DNA of 40,938 nucleotides. Source: Halovivax sp. (GTDB taxonomy: Archaea > Halobacteriota > Halobacteria > Halobacteriales > Natrialbaceae). Position numbers and translations under genes: made by a program. The notes under the pieces are model-generated. The model was not told where the DNA came from and ran no database searches. It saw only the letters and a program-made list of their open reading frames with translations. This document shows, in pieces, positions 8,512-19,752 of the stretch. Each line of letters starts with the position of its first letter. Within the stretch, counting starts at the first letter, position 1. The stretch is from NCBI GenBank assembly GCA_007119345.1, contig SKPV01000195.1, positions 1 through 40,938 of the forward strand, in the 5' to 3' direction.

Positions 8512-9246
8512 CTACGCGTGCAGGAACTGCGGCTCGAGACCGACTCGCTCGGCGTTCCAGTCGACGTCCACGAGGCGCTGCGGACTCCCGCCCAGCCCGT
8601 CGCGACTGACGACCTCGAAGGTGCGGTTCCGGGCGTCCCGGGTGAAGGGGGCTGCGGCCATCAGGCAGGCCACGTCCGCGCGCGGGATCGACCCTGAGAC
8701 GGAGTCGCCGCCCTCGCCGACGAGCACTTCGCCGCTGGGCGGGTCGTTCGTCAGCCGACCCGGCCGCAAGATCGTGTACGCGAGTCCGGACCGTCGGAGC
8801 GCGGTCTCGGCGTCACGCTTCGCCCGGAGGCTCCCGCGGATCGCCAGCCTGGCCGGCAGCGCCATTCCGGACTTCGAGCTGCCGACGCCGATGGCGCTCT
8901 CGAGGACGAAGTGTTCGACGTTCGTGGCGATGGCGGCGGTGATCAGGTTGATCACGCCCGTCCGATCGACGACTTTTCCCCCCAGAAAGTGCCGCGGGCT
9001 CGGCGGCGTTCCGAGCGTCGAGAAGACGACGTCGCAGCCGTCGACCGCCGCCACGGCGTCGGCCGACTCGAAGAAGTCCGCGACGACGACCTCGTCGGCG
9101 CCCTGTCGCTCGAGCCGGTCGGCCGCGGCGAACGATCTCGTCGTGGCGCGCACGCGGAGGTCGGTCGGCCGGAGGACCGACAGCAGTTCGCTTCCCGTTC
9201 TCCCAGACGCGCCGGCGATGAGCGCCCGCTGCGCTGTCGTTGTCAT
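8512..9246 (-). CDS. NAD(P)H-binding atypical short-chain dehydrogenase-like protein
   Basis: The 244-residue protein begins with a Rossmann motif, GASGRTG at 12-18, and continues like the NmrA/atypical-SDR group: VVVADFFESADAVAAVDGCDVVFSTLGTPP, then VEHFVLESAIGVG, then the ILRPGRL segment. A canonical YxxxK active site is not evident, so it may be a sensor, an isomerase-like or a reductase-like protein. The ATG at 9246 is chosen because GACTTAACT lies about 27 nt upstream as a TATA for a leaderless message; the 50-residue extension upstream is arginine-rich and unlikely. No metabolic partner is evident next to it. Confidence 0.82.
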   Translation of the reverse strand: MTTTAQRALIAGASGRTGSELLSVLRPTDLRVRATTRSFAAADRLERQGADEVVVADFFESADAVAAVDGCDVVFSTLGTPPSPRHFLGGKVVDRTGVINLITAAIATNVEHFVLESAIGVGSSKSGMALPARLAIRGSLRAKRDAETALRRSGLAYTILRPGRLTNDPPSGEVLVGEGGDSVSGSIPRADVACLMAAAPFTRDARNRTFEVVSRDGLGGSPQRLVDVDWNAERVGLEPQFLHA

Positions 9247-9550
9247 CGCCGAGGTTACCGCTCCGACCGAGTTAAGTCCGCGCAGCGGTCGGGTTTCTTG
9301 ACGGTATCTCCCGGCGGGGAACGTCGATCGGAACGACGGCCTCGAGACGAGCGGCGAGCCATTTCGACGGCGCGCGACTGTCGGCTCGCCCGACACGAAC
9401 GATGGAAGACGCTTTCAGCGCGGTCGCGTCCCATCACGGCGAGTGGCCGGGACGAGCCTACGCGCCGGTGGACCGCGAGGTAGTCCGCCCCGAGGTGGAA
9501 CGGCAATGCGACGACGGCGCAGTTCCGGCCGTCCGGGCTGGTGACTCCGT
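9247..9550. other. Intergenic stretch, no supported gene
   Basis: This holds the SDR promoter (GACTTAACT near 9268-9276) and then about 270 bases in which both strands have short open frames with atypical composition. A plus-strand frame from 9402 runs into the CBS gene in antisense. I see nothing here that I can call. Confidence 0.4.
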
Positions 9551-10360
9551 TCACTCCCCGTCCGACTGCAGCCGCTTGGTCGTCTCCACCAGGGGGTGTC
9601 GGGCGTAGTCGACGACCTCGATGTCCTCGAGCGTGGAGAGCTCCTCCTTCTCGGCGGTCCGCATCATGCCGAGGTCGACCCGGCTCTCGGTGAGGATGAC
9701 GTAGGCGTCCATCTCGTCGATTCCGAGCCGGTCGGCCGCGAGCGTCCGGTGGTGGCCGTCGGCCAGCAGCAGCGTGCCGGCGTTGTCGATCACGACCAGC
9801 GGCTCCGCCAGCCCGTGCTCCAGCTCGTACCGTCGCCCCTCCAGCTCGTCGGCGTAGACCCGGCCCTGGGTGGGGATGAGTTCGCGGAGCGGGACGGTCC
9901 GACGCTCCTGGTCGAGTTCGATCCCGTGGATGTTCTCCAGCGTGCGGATCAGCTTGCCCACCTTCTCGGGGGTCGCGCGCTCGATCTGGCTGCGGATGAC
10001 GTCGGCGTTCGAGATGATGCCGACGAGGTTGCCGGCGTCGTCGACGACCGGCAGCTTCTGGATGCCCGACCGGAGGATCACCCGGGCGGCGTCGGTCACC
10101 TTCATCTCCGGGTGGGCGACGATGAGGTCGGTCGTCATCACCTTCCAGATCGGCTCCTCGGGTTCGGCCAGCAGCAGGTCGCGCGCCGTGACGAACCCCT
10201 CGACCCGCCGGCGCTCACAGACCGGGTAGCCGCTGTGGTCGTCGCTCTCGGCGATCCGGACCGCGACCGCCTCGACCGACGCTTCCGGCGAGACCGTCGC
10301 CACGTCGCGGGTCATGTACTCCGCGACCTGCGGTTTGCTCCCCCGCCAGGCCTCTTCCAT
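9551..10360 (-). CDS. CBS-pair protein with a ParB/sulfiredoxin-fold domain
   Basis: The 269-residue protein has two CBS motifs (about 12-66 and 74-126; for example VAEYMTRDVATVSPEASV and GIISNADVIRSQ) followed by a ParB/Srx-fold domain with VPLRELIPTQGRV near 156-168 and the signature DGHHR at 201-205. CBS pairs bind adenosine nucleotides. The DGHHR-type fold includes ParB CTPases but also the ADP-dependent free L-serine kinases SerK and SbnI, so a nucleotide-controlled kinase is as plausible as a DNA-binding role. The start is ATG at 10360, with TTTTTGC about 27 nt before it suggesting a leaderless message. It is next to an RCK-DHH phosphoesterase. Confidence 0.85.
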   Translation of the reverse strand: MEEAWRGSKPQVAEYMTRDVATVSPEASVEAVAVRIAESDDHSGYPVCERRRVEGFVTARDLLLAEPEEPIWKVMTTDLIVAHPEMKVTDAARVILRSGIQKLPVVDDAGNLVGIISNADVIRSQIERATPEKVGKLIRTLENIHGIELDQERRTVPLRELIPTQGRVYADELEGRRYELEHGLAEPLVVIDNAGTLLLADGHHRTLAADRLGIDEMDAYVILTESRVDLGMMRTAEKEELSTLEDIEVVDYARHPLVETTKRLQSDGE

Positions 10361-10454
10361 GTCCGGGCGGTAGGTCGTCCCGGCGCAAAAACCCTCCCCA
10401 CGGCGTCGGCCGCGGGCGACCCGATCGATCGGCACTCCGACGGTCTCGGCGCGG

Positions 10455-11939
10455 TCACTCCTCGTCTTCGAGCTCCGGGGCGAACAGCAGCTCGCTCTCG
10501 CGGCTGTGGGCGCCGACGGGCGTCCCCGGCTGACTCTCGACGGCCTCGAAAAAGCGGTTCTCGATCACCTCCTCGGCGGCCTCGACGATCGTGTCGACGT
10601 GACCCTCGTCTTCGATGCCGCCGAGGACGCCGATCTCGAGCTGGGCGCCCGCCATGTCGTTGTGACCGCCCGCGCTGCCGATCGGGCCGAAGGCGTCCCG
10701 GACCGCCCCGCCGAGGTCGAGGTCGCCGCCGCGCGAGCGCGCCGAGAGGTAGACCATCTCGTCCATGAACCCGTAGACGAGCGTCGTCGACACGCCCTCC
10801 ATCGACAGCAGCTGCTCGGCCGCCTGCGGGAGCGCGTCCCGGTCGCGGATCGGGCCCGCGCTCGCGACCACGACGTTCCCGCGACGCGCGCGATTCTTGA
10901 TCGCCCGCGCGATGGTGTCGACCGTCTCCCCGCCGACCGTCGGCGCTTCGATCTGCTCGAGGACGTCCTGGTCGGCGCGTTCGAGCAGCGTCGCCGCGGC
11001 CCGAAAGTCGAGCGCGGAGGTCTCCCGCGTGAAGTCCTTCGTGTCCACCCGGATGCCGTAGAGCAGCGCCGTCGCCGTCCGACGGTCGATCTCGACGTCG
11101 AACCGTCGGAGGTAGTCGGTCATGATCGTGCTCGTCGCGCCCGCCAACTCGCGCAGGTCGACGAACCGGCCCGCCACCGGCCCCCGCGGCGGGTGGTGGT
11201 CGATGACGACGTCGGGGACGAGCTCGGTCGGCAGCTGATCGTTCACGCCGGGTCGGGAGTGATCGACCAGGGCGAAGCCCCCGTACGCCGAGAGCGAGTC
11301 CTCGGGCGAGAGGTTCCGGAGCTCGATGTCGAGGAGGTTCACCATCGCGCGGTTCTCCTGGTGGGTGATCTCGCCGTAGTAGCAGGCGTCGGCCTCGACG
11401 CCGACGGCCCCGGCCAGGTCGACGAGGGCGATCGCGCTCGCGATGGCGTCCGGATCGGGATTGTCGTGGGTGAGGACGGCCAGCCGGCCGTCGATCTCGG
11501 CGAGGCGTCGACGGAGTCGGCGGGCGTTCTCCGCGCCCGGACTGACCGTCCCGTCGAGGACGGCGTCGGCGATCGCCCGGGCGGGGTCGATCGCGGCGTC
11601 GGCCGCGTCCGCGAGCCGCGTTAGCGCGTCCGGCGAGGGGTTCCCGCCGGCGTAGGCCAGCAGCCAGGCGTCGGGAAACCGCTCGCGGGCGCGCTCGGTC
11701 GCGAGCACGTTCCGGTCCGTCCGATCGCCGGCGACGACGACGAGCGCCGGCTCGTCGACGGTCGCCAGCCCGGCGATGTCCGTGGGATCGCGCGCCGTCG
11801 CCGGGATCGACTCCTCGCGGAGCGTCTCGATGATCGCGGGATCGTCGTCGACGACGAGCAGCCGGTCGGTCCGCCCGCCCATCCCGCCGACGATCCGCTG
11901 CCCGACCGCGCCACAACCGAGGACGAGCCGGGTCGCCAT
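10455..11939 (-). CDS. RCK_N (TrkA-N) plus DHH-DHHA1 phosphoesterase
   Basis: This 494-residue protein fuses an N-terminal NAD/nucleotide-binding RCK_N domain (LGCGAVG at 8-13 and the acidic residue Asp31) to a DHH phosphoesterase. Its metal-binding motifs are THDNPDPDA at 157-165, Asp226 in LVDHSRP, VIDHHPP at 246-252 and RVDTKDF at 297-303. DHHA1 follows with GGH at 424-426. DHH-DHHA1 enzymes hydrolyse nanoRNA, pAp or cyclic di-AMP; the RCK fusion points to control by a nucleotide. The gene has its own TATA (GCTTTTACC, 11964-11972) about 28 nt upstream, just past the nuoN stop, so it can be expressed apart from the nuo operon. A Trk transport partner is not nearby. Confidence 0.9.
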   Translation of the reverse strand: MATRLVLGCGAVGQRIVGGMGGRTDRLLVVDDDPAIIETLREESIPATARDPTDIAGLATVDEPALVVVAGDRTDRNVLATERARERFPDAWLLAYAGGNPSPDALTRLADAADAAIDPARAIADAVLDGTVSPGAENARRLRRRLAEIDGRLAVLTHDNPDPDAIASAIALVDLAGAVGVEADACYYGEITHQENRAMVNLLDIELRNLSPEDSLSAYGGFALVDHSRPGVNDQLPTELVPDVVIDHHPPRGPVAGRFVDLRELAGATSTIMTDYLRRFDVEIDRRTATALLYGIRVDTKDFTRETSALDFRAAATLLERADQDVLEQIEAPTVGGETVDTIARAIKNRARRGNVVVASAGPIRDRDALPQAAEQLLSMEGVSTTLVYGFMDEMVYLSARSRGGDLDLGGAVRDAFGPIGSAGGHNDMAGAQLEIGVLGGIEDEGHVDTIVEAAEEVIENRFFEAVESQPGTPVGAHSRESELLFAPELEDEE

Positions 11940-11984
11940 GCTCGCGGGTACCGAGCGGGACGGGTAAAAGCTACCGGGTCCCGA

Positions 11985-13535
11985 CTACGGCAAGATCGCG
12001 TCGGCGGCGCCGATCGCCGCGTCGACGACCGGCCCGAAGCCGGGGAGGATCGCGACGGTCATCACGGCCGCGAAGACGATCGCCGCGTAGAGGCCGACCG
12101 GCTGGGAGAGCCGGTCGACCGAGAGCACCGGCTCCTCGATCCAGAGAGCCTTCACCAGTCGCGCGTAGTAGTACAGCGAGAGCGCGCTGTTGACGACGAG
12201 CGCGCCGGCGACGACCAGCATGGTCGTGGTGCCGACGCTGACCGCGCCGGTGAACAGGAAGTACTTGCTCCAGAAGCCGCCCAGCGGCGGGATGCCGGCG
12301 AGGCTGAACATGAAGATCGTCATCGCCAGGCAGGCGATCGGCGCCTGCTTCGAGAGGCCGTTGTAGTCGGCGAACGTTCGGCCGACGCCCCAGTACTCGG
12401 CGAGCGCGACGAAGAGGAATGCGCCGGTGTTCATGAACGCGTAGACGAACAGGTGCATCATCGCCGCGCCGAGCACCAGCTCGCCGGCGCCGGCGCCGGC
12501 GCCGGCCAGCCCGATCAGCGCGTAGCCGGCGTGGCCGATCGACGAGTACGCGAGCATCCGCTTGACGTTGTCCTGGACGGCCGCCGCGAAGTTGCCGACC
12601 GTCATCGTCGCGATCGCCAGGATCGCGAACGCGATCGTCCAGTCGAAGCCGATGACCGCGGCCGTCTCTCCGAGCGGGAACGCCTCGGCGAAGACGCGGA
12701 ACGCGACGACGAAGCCGGCGGCCTTCGAGGCCGACGAGAGGAACGCCGAGACCGGCGCGGGCGCGCCCTCGTAGGCCTCCGGCGCCCAGAAGTGGAACGG
12801 GACGCTCGCGGTCTTGAACGCGAAGCCGCCGATCAGCATCAGGATGCCGACGCCGAGGATGCCGTCGTAATTGCCGATCTCGTGGCCCTCGACCGGCGTC
12901 TCCTCGCCGGCGACGACCTCCGCGATCGCCTCCAGCTGGAGGTGACCCGTCGCGCCGTAGACGAGGCTGATACCGAAGACGAAGATGGCCGAGGAGAGCG
13001 CCCCGAGCAGGAAGTACTTCAGTCCCGCCTCGACGCTCCCGCGGTTGTCCTTGAGGATGGCCACGAGGGCGTACGACGGCAGGCTGGCGAGCTCGAGGGC
13101 GATGAAGACGGTGACGAGGCTGTTGGCCGCCGCCATCGTCGCCATGCCGGTCGCCGCGAGCGCCACCAGCGTGTAGTACTCGGCCTGGTAGGCGTGGCCG
13201 TCCATGTAGTCGTAGCTCGCGATCGCGACCAGCGCGGTGACGACCGCGACGACGATCATGAAGAACAGCGCCAGCTGGTCGACGACGAGCTGGCCGCCGA
13301 AGACCGAAATCTCGCCGTGACCGTCGGGCGTCGGGGTGCCGACGCCGGCGAGCAGGAACCAGACGGCGACGCCGAGGCTCGCCAGCGCGCCGACGGCGGT
13401 CGTCCCCGCCAGCAGCGCCCGACTGCTCTTGCCCGGGTTGAGGCCGTCGATCAGGAACAGGACGCCGGCGGTCGCCGCCAGAATCAGCGCGGGCGCGAGC
13501 GCCGCGGCGTCCGGCAGTTGAACGGGTTCGATCAT
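11985..13535 (-). CDS. nuoN: Complex-I-like quinone oxidoreductase, subunit N
   Basis: This 516-residue antiporter-type subunit has about 14 membrane helices and the conserved block HFWAPEAYEGAPAPVSAFLS, where the membrane Glu/Lys network of NuoN sits. It is one of three proton-translocating modules of the membrane arm. The start is ATG at 13535, one base overlapping the nuoM stop (TGATG). A full GGAGGTGA ribosome binding site at 13542-13549 is spaced 6 nt from it, whereas the alternative GTG at 13538 would be only 3 nt away. It is the last nuo gene. Confidence 0.96.
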   Translation of the reverse strand: MIEPVQLPDAAALAPALILAATAGVLFLIDGLNPGKSSRALLAGTTAVGALASLGVAVWFLLAGVGTPTPDGHGEISVFGGQLVVDQLALFFMIVVAVVTALVAIASYDYMDGHAYQAEYYTLVALAATGMATMAAANSLVTVFIALELASLPSYALVAILKDNRGSVEAGLKYFLLGALSSAIFVFGISLVYGATGHLQLEAIAEVVAGEETPVEGHEIGNYDGILGVGILMLIGGFAFKTASVPFHFWAPEAYEGAPAPVSAFLSSASKAAGFVVAFRVFAEAFPLGETAAVIGFDWTIAFAILAIATMTVGNFAAAVQDNVKRMLAYSSIGHAGYALIGLAGAGAGAGELVLGAAMMHLFVYAFMNTGAFLFVALAEYWGVGRTFADYNGLSKQAPIACLAMTIFMFSLAGIPPLGGFWSKYFLFTGAVSVGTTTMLVVAGALVVNSALSLYYYARLVKALWIEEPVLSVDRLSQPVGLYAAIVFAAVMTVAILPGFGPVVDAAIGAADAILP

Positions 13536-15069
13536 CACGCGTCACCTCCCTGGAGCTCGACGATCGGGTCGGCGGCGTCGGTGATCATCTCGAAGATGAG
13601 CTCCGGCGCGACGCCGAGCAGGACGATCAGCCCGAGCAGGACGAACATCGGCGCGACGTCGTGAACCGGCGCGGGGCCGACGTCGTAGTCGGTCTCCAGC
13701 CGGTACGGGCCGAAGAGGCTGCGCTGGATCGCGAACAGCAGGTAGCCCGCGACGATGACGATGCCGAACATCGCCAACGCCGTGAATATCGGCGCGTAGG
13801 CGAGCAGCTCCGAGCCGAACGCGCCGTAGAAGATGGCGAACTCGGCGTAGAAGCCGCTCATCAGCGGCAGGCCCATGTAGCCGAAGGCGCCGGCGATCAG
13901 GATCCAGACGGCGACGGGCATCTTCGAGGCGAGCCCGGACATGTCCGTGACCATCCGGGTGTGGGTCGCGTTGTAGATGACGCCGACCGCCATGAACATG
14001 AGCCCGGAGATCAGCCCGTGGCTGACCATCTGGAACGTCGCTCCGCCGACCCCGAACTGGGTGTACGCGACCAGCCCGAGGATGACGTAGCCCATCGAGG
14101 AGACCGACGAGTAGGCGACGATCCGCTTGAGATCGGTCTGGGCCAGCGCGAGCATCGCGCCGTAGATGACGCTGATCACCGCGATCGCGGCGATCGGGAT
14201 CGCGAACGTCGACACCTCGTTCGGGAACATGGTGAAGTTGAACCGCAACAGGGCGTAGGTCCCCATCTTCAGCAGGACGCCAGCCAGCAGCACCGACGCG
14301 GGCGTCGGGGCCTCGACGTGGGCGTCCGGCAGCCAGGTGTGGAAGGGGACGACCGGCACCTTCACGGCGAAGCCGAGGAACAGCGCGACGAAGACGACCG
14401 ACGCGAGCGTCGTTTCGCCCAGCCCGAAGACGGACTCCTGGAGCCCGTCGCCGTTGACCATCGCGTCGGCGATCTCGGGCAGCGCGAAGCTGGTCACCGC
14501 GTCGCCCAGCCCGAAGACGAACGCGATGAATGCGCCGAACATCACCAGCGAGGCGACGTTCGTGTAGACGAAGAACTTGATCGCGGCGTACTTCCGGCGC
14601 GGGCCGCCCCAGACGCCGATCAGCAGGTACATCGGGATGAGGACGGCCTCCCAGAAGATGAACCAGAGGAAGAAATCGAGCGCGACGAAGACGCCGATGA
14701 GGTTCGCCTCGATGAACAGGACGAGACCGTAGAACTGCGATTGGCGCTCGTCGATGGGCGTCCAGGAGCTGAGAATCGCCAGCGTCGTGAGGACGGTCGT
14801 CAGGACGACCAGCGGCAGGCTGATGCCGTCGACGCCGACGAACCAGGAGATCTCGTAGTCGGCGAGCTGGATCCACGCCGCCCGGGACTCGAACGCGAGA
14901 TCGCCCTCGAGTAAGGCGTTGCCGCTGCCGTCGAACGCCGTGAACATCCAGAGGCTCAGCGCCGCCGGCACGAGGCTGATCGCGAAGGCCAGCCGGCCGG
15001 CGACCCGGTTCGGTGCGAGGAACGTGACGGCCGCGCCGACGAACGTGACCGCGAGTAGCAGCTCGATCA

Positions 15070-15073
<4 letters not shown>
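13535..15073 (-). CDS. nuoM: Complex-I-like quinone oxidoreductase, subunit M
   Basis: A 512-residue antiporter-like membrane subunit. WEAVLIPMYLLIGVWGG carries the conserved membrane glutamate, and HTWLPDAHVEAPTPASVLLA with LKMGTYALLRF is the NuoM core with its lysine. It forms a proton channel in the membrane arm between subunits L and N. The start is taken as ATG at 15073, overlapping the nuoL stop. A GGAGG ribosome binding site stands about 9 nt upstream. A longer frame from 15082 would lie inside nuoL and is not supported. Confidence 0.96.
13542..13549 (-). promoter_or_regulatory. Ribosome binding site deciding the nuoN start
   Basis: GGAGGTGA is fully complementary to the 16S rRNA 3' end and lies 6 nt before the ATG at 13535. 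It is inside the end of nuoM and so links termination of nuoM to initiation of nuoN. Confidence 0.8.
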
Positions 15074-17091
<2,018 letters not shown>

Positions 17092-17092
17092 C

Positions 17093-17395
17093 TTACCACC
17101 TCATCGTCGTCGGTACGGTCACGTCGATCGTGTCGTAGTTGCGGTGCAAGACCAGGATGATCCCGAGGCCGACGGCGACCTCCGCGGCCGCCAGCGCCAG
17201 CACGAACAGGGTGAACACCTGCCCGGTCAGGTTCCCGTAGTAGAACGCGAAGGCGACCAGGTTGATCGCCGCCCCGTTGACCATCAGCTCGACGGACATC
17301 AGGAACATCAGGGCGTTCCGGCGCGTGAGGATGCCGAACAGCCCGATGCAGAACAGGGCCGCCGACAGCAGGACGTAGTGTTCGATCCCGATCAC
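17093..17395 (-). CDS. nuoK: Complex-I-like quinone oxidoreductase, subunit K
   Basis: A 100-residue, three-helix subunit with the conserved acidic membrane residue in LMSVELMVNGAAINLVAF and a second one in FVLALAAAEVAVGLGI; both belong to the proton path of NuoK. The start is GTG at 17395 (GTGA overlap with the upstream stop), supported by a complete GGAGGTGA 6 nt before it. Length matches the family. Confidence 0.95.
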   Translation of the reverse strand: MIGIEHYVLLSAALFCIGLFGILTRRNALMFLMSVELMVNGAAINLVAFAFYYGNLTGQVFTLFVLALAAAEVAVGLGIILVLHRNYDTIDVTVPTTMRW

Positions 17396-17844
17396 GCGTC
17401 CTCACCTCCGTCGGTCGCCCCCTCGCGGTCGGCGGCGTCCGTCTCCAGACGCGCCTCGACGTCGCCGCCGTCGGTCACGGCCGTCCCGGCGCCGCCGGCC
17501 ACCGGCCGGTCGTAGGCCGCCGGATGAGGCGTCTCGCCGTCTTCCTCGCGCGTTGCGAGGACCAGCGAGCCGTCCAGCGCCGCGTCGAGGACGATCGCGA
17601 TCAGCAAGAACGCGATCAGGAACGGCTCGGTCTGGGCGAGGTTCCCCTCGTTCGATTGGAGCGCCCCGTAGTCGAACATCGCGTAGCCGATCTCGGCGGT
17701 GACCGAGATGCCGTCGGGGAAGCCGGCGAACTCCTCGAAGCTCGTCGTCAGCGCGACCGCCGCGAGCGCGCCGAACAGCGCCAGGGCCAGCAGCCCCGGC
17801 ACCAGGCGCTCGCCGATCGGCACCAGTTTCGGCCGGTTCGTCAT
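17392..17844 (-). CDS. nuoJ2: Complex-I-like quinone oxidoreductase, C-terminal half of subunit J
   Basis: A 150-residue protein with two membrane helices (about 13-33 and 69-93) and an acidic, hydrophilic tail after about residue 100. Bacterial NuoJ is a single five-helix protein; in haloarchaea it is encoded as two genes, and this is the second half. ATG at 17844 overlaps the nuoJ1 stop (ATGA) and is preceded by GGAGGTGG. The tail (VTDGGDVEARLETDAADRE) is poorly conserved and presumably faces the cytoplasm. Confidence 0.9.
   Translation of the reverse strand: MTNRPKLVPIGERLVPGLLALALFGALAAVALTTSFEEFAGFPDGISVTAEIGYAMFDYGALQSNEGNLAQTEPFLIAFLLIAIVLDAALDGSLVLATREEDGETPHPAAYDRPVAGGAGTAVTDGGDVEARLETDAADREGATDGGEDA
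17402..17409 (-). promoter_or_regulatory. Ribosome binding site deciding the nuoK GTG start
   Basis: A complete GGAGGTGA lies 6 nt before the GTG at 17395, which settles the non-ATG start of nuoK. Confidence 0.8.
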
Positions 17845-18107
17845 ACGCCGGCCACCTCCGCCGGCTCGTCTTCGGGCTGGGTGAGCATCACCGCGAACGT
17901 GATCAGGATGAGCACGCCGCCCACGTAGACGAGGATCTGCATCATGGCCACGAACTCGGCCGCCAGCATCACGTAGTGGACGGCGACCGAGAGCAGCGAG
18001 ACGCCGAGCATGAGCGCCGAGTGCCAGGGGTCCCGGAGGAGGACGACGCCCACGGCGCTGCCGAGCGTGATGGCCGCGAACAGGCCGAACGCCAGCGCGT
18101 ACATCAT
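17841..18107 (-). CDS. nuoJ1: Complex-I-like quinone oxidoreductase, N-terminal half of subunit J
   Basis: An 88-residue protein with three membrane helices and the block YVMLAAEFVAMMQILVYVGGVLILITFAVML, which is the conserved third helix of NuoJ, including its flexible glycine region. It is the first half of the split subunit J. Two consecutive ATG codons (18107 and 18104) overlap the nuoI stop; GAGGTGG lies 7 nt before the first, so 18107 is chosen. Confidence 0.92.
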   Translation of the reverse strand: MMYALAFGLFAAITLGSAVGVVLLRDPWHSALMLGVSLLSVAVHYVMLAAEFVAMMQILVYVGGVLILITFAVMLTQPEDEPAEVAGV

Positions 18108-18565
18108 TGGTAGTCCACCTCGCCTTCGCCCTCGCCGACCCACCCGCCGCGGTCGGGCTCGCGGGCCTCGAGCGGATCGATGTCCTTGTACCAGGGCACC
18201 GCCTTCAGCTGCTCTTTGTTGTAGACCAGGTCGTGTTTCGTGTCGCCGGTGAACTCGAAGTTCTGGGTGAGCAAGATCGCGTCCACCGGACACACCTCCT
18301 CGCACAGCCGGCAGTAGATGCACTGCCCGATGTGGAGGTTGTACTGTTCCCCGTTGCGCTGGTCGTCCATCACGATCTGGATCGTATCGTTCGGACAGAC
18401 CTTCTCGCACTGGCGACACCAGATACAGCGCTCCTGGCTGAACTTGTGGACCCCGCGGAATCGCGGCGAGACGTCCGGCGCCTCGTCGGGGTACTCGACC
18501 GTGAACGTCGAGCCGTCCAGTGCGTGTCGCATCGTCGTCGCCATCGATTTGAGTAGTCCGATCAT
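18104..18565 (-). CDS. nuoI: Complex-I-like quinone oxidoreductase, iron-sulfur subunit I
   Basis: A 153-residue ferredoxin-like subunit with two 4Fe-4S motifs: Cys47, 50, 53 and 57 (CIWCRQCEKVCP) and Cys82, 85, 88 and 92 (CIYCRLCEEVCP). These clusters pass electrons towards NuoB. ATG at 18565 overlaps the nuoH stop (ATGA). Because NuoE, F and G are absent, NuoI is the likely electron entry point, perhaps for a ferredoxin or another donor. Confidence 0.96.
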   Translation of the reverse strand: MIGLLKSMATTMRHALDGSTFTVEYPDEAPDVSPRFRGVHKFSQERCIWCRQCEKVCPNDTIQIVMDDQRNGEQYNLHIGQCIYCRLCEEVCPVDAILLTQNFEFTGDTKHDLVYNKEQLKAVPWYKDIDPLEAREPDRGGWVGEGEGEVDYQ

Positions 18566-19752
18566 GCAATCACCCCGGTCGTCTGCAGGACTGCGACGAG
18601 GATCGCCGTCAACACGAGGTTGACGAACGACAGGATGAGCAGTCCCTTCCAGCCGATCTCGATCAGCTGGTCGATCCGCACCCGCGGGAGCGCCGAGCGC
18701 AGCCACTGGGTCAGCAGAAAGATTCCCCAGATCTTCACGAGGAACCAGACCAGTCCCAGCTCCGCCGGTCCCGGCCCGGCCGGCCCGCCGAGGAAGACGG
18801 TCGCGACGATCGCGCCCCCGAGGAAGATGTGGATGAACTCCCCGAGGTAGATCAGCACGAAGTACACCGACGAGTACTCGGTCTGGTAGCCCGCGACGAT
18901 CTCGGTCGGGGCTTCCGGCGTGTCGAACGGGTTCCGACCGATCTCGGCGAAGTTCGCGATCAGGAACAGCACGAACGCGAACGGGTTCACGAGCGCGAAC
19001 CACGCCGGAATCGTCACGACGCCGAGGTCGATCAGGGTCTGGGCCTGGACGTCGACGATCGTGCTCATCCGCAGGCTGCCCGCGAAGACCACGACCGACA
19101 TCCCGGTCACGACGAGCGGAATCTCGTAGGCGATGTTCTGGGCGACCGCCCGAAGCCCGCCGAGCATCGAGTACTTGTTCGCGGAGGCGTAGCCGGCCAT
19201 CACCAGTCCGACGCTGGCGATGGAGGCGACCGCGAAGACGAACGCCAGCCCGACTTCGGGGTCGGCGAGGTGGATCCCGCTGCCCATCGGGATCACCGCG
19301 AACCCGAGCAGCGCCGAGCTGGCGATCACGAGCGGCGCCAGGTCGAACGCCGGCCGGTCGGCGTTCTCGGGGATGATGTTCTCCTTCGAGAGCAGCCGGA
19401 CCGAGTCGGCGACGATGATGCCGATGCCGCCCGGACCGATCTGGTTGACCGCGATCCGATCGGTGAACGCGGCGGTGATCTTCCGTTTCGCCCAGGGACC
19501 CGCCAGCGCCGTCATCGCCAGCATCAGATTGCCGATGAGGAACGCGGCGAGAAGCGTCGCGAGCAGCTCTCCAGCCAGGCCGAAGCCCTCGAGCCGGAGG
19601 AGGTCGACGAGGCGCTCGGGTAGAAGGATCGTTCCGTCGTCCGCCTGCAACACCGTCTCGCTCGCGGCCTGCAGTCCCGTCTCGCCGACGGCACCGGCGG
19701 CGGTATCGACTCTCCCGGCCACCGACGCGCCGACGGTCGCCAGCGCGCTCAT
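18562..19752 (-). CDS. nuoH: Complex-I-like quinone oxidoreductase, subunit H
   Basis: A 396-residue membrane subunit with eight or more helices. The block PFDTPEAPTEIVAGYQTEYSS and the preceding NKYSMLGGLRAVAQNIAYE are the NuoH signatures that line the quinone chamber. An N-terminal extension of about 55 residues before the first helix is longer than in bacteria. The ATG at 19752 directly abuts the nuoCD stop codon and GGAGGTGG precedes it. Confidence 0.95.
   Translation of the reverse strand: MSALATVGASVAGRVDTAAGAVGETGLQAASETVLQADDGTILLPERLVDLLRLEGFGLAGELLATLLAAFLIGNLMLAMTALAGPWAKRKITAAFTDRIAVNQIGPGGIGIIVADSVRLLSKENIIPENADRPAFDLAPLVIASSALLGFAVIPMGSGIHLADPEVGLAFVFAVASIASVGLVMAGYASANKYSMLGGLRAVAQNIAYEIPLVVTGMSVVVFAGSLRMSTIVDVQAQTLIDLGVVTIPAWFALVNPFAFVLFLIANFAEIGRNPFDTPEAPTEIVAGYQTEYSSVYFVLIYLGEFIHIFLGGAIVATVFLGGPAGPGPAELGLVWFLVKIWGIFLLTQWLRSALPRVRIDQLIEIGWKGLLILSFVNLVLTAILVAVLQTTGVIA

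Noticed and set aside
9402..9608. A 68-codon plus-strand gene
   Set aside because: It runs antisense into the CBS gene, its third-position GC is not raised above background, and no promoter or family similarity supports it.
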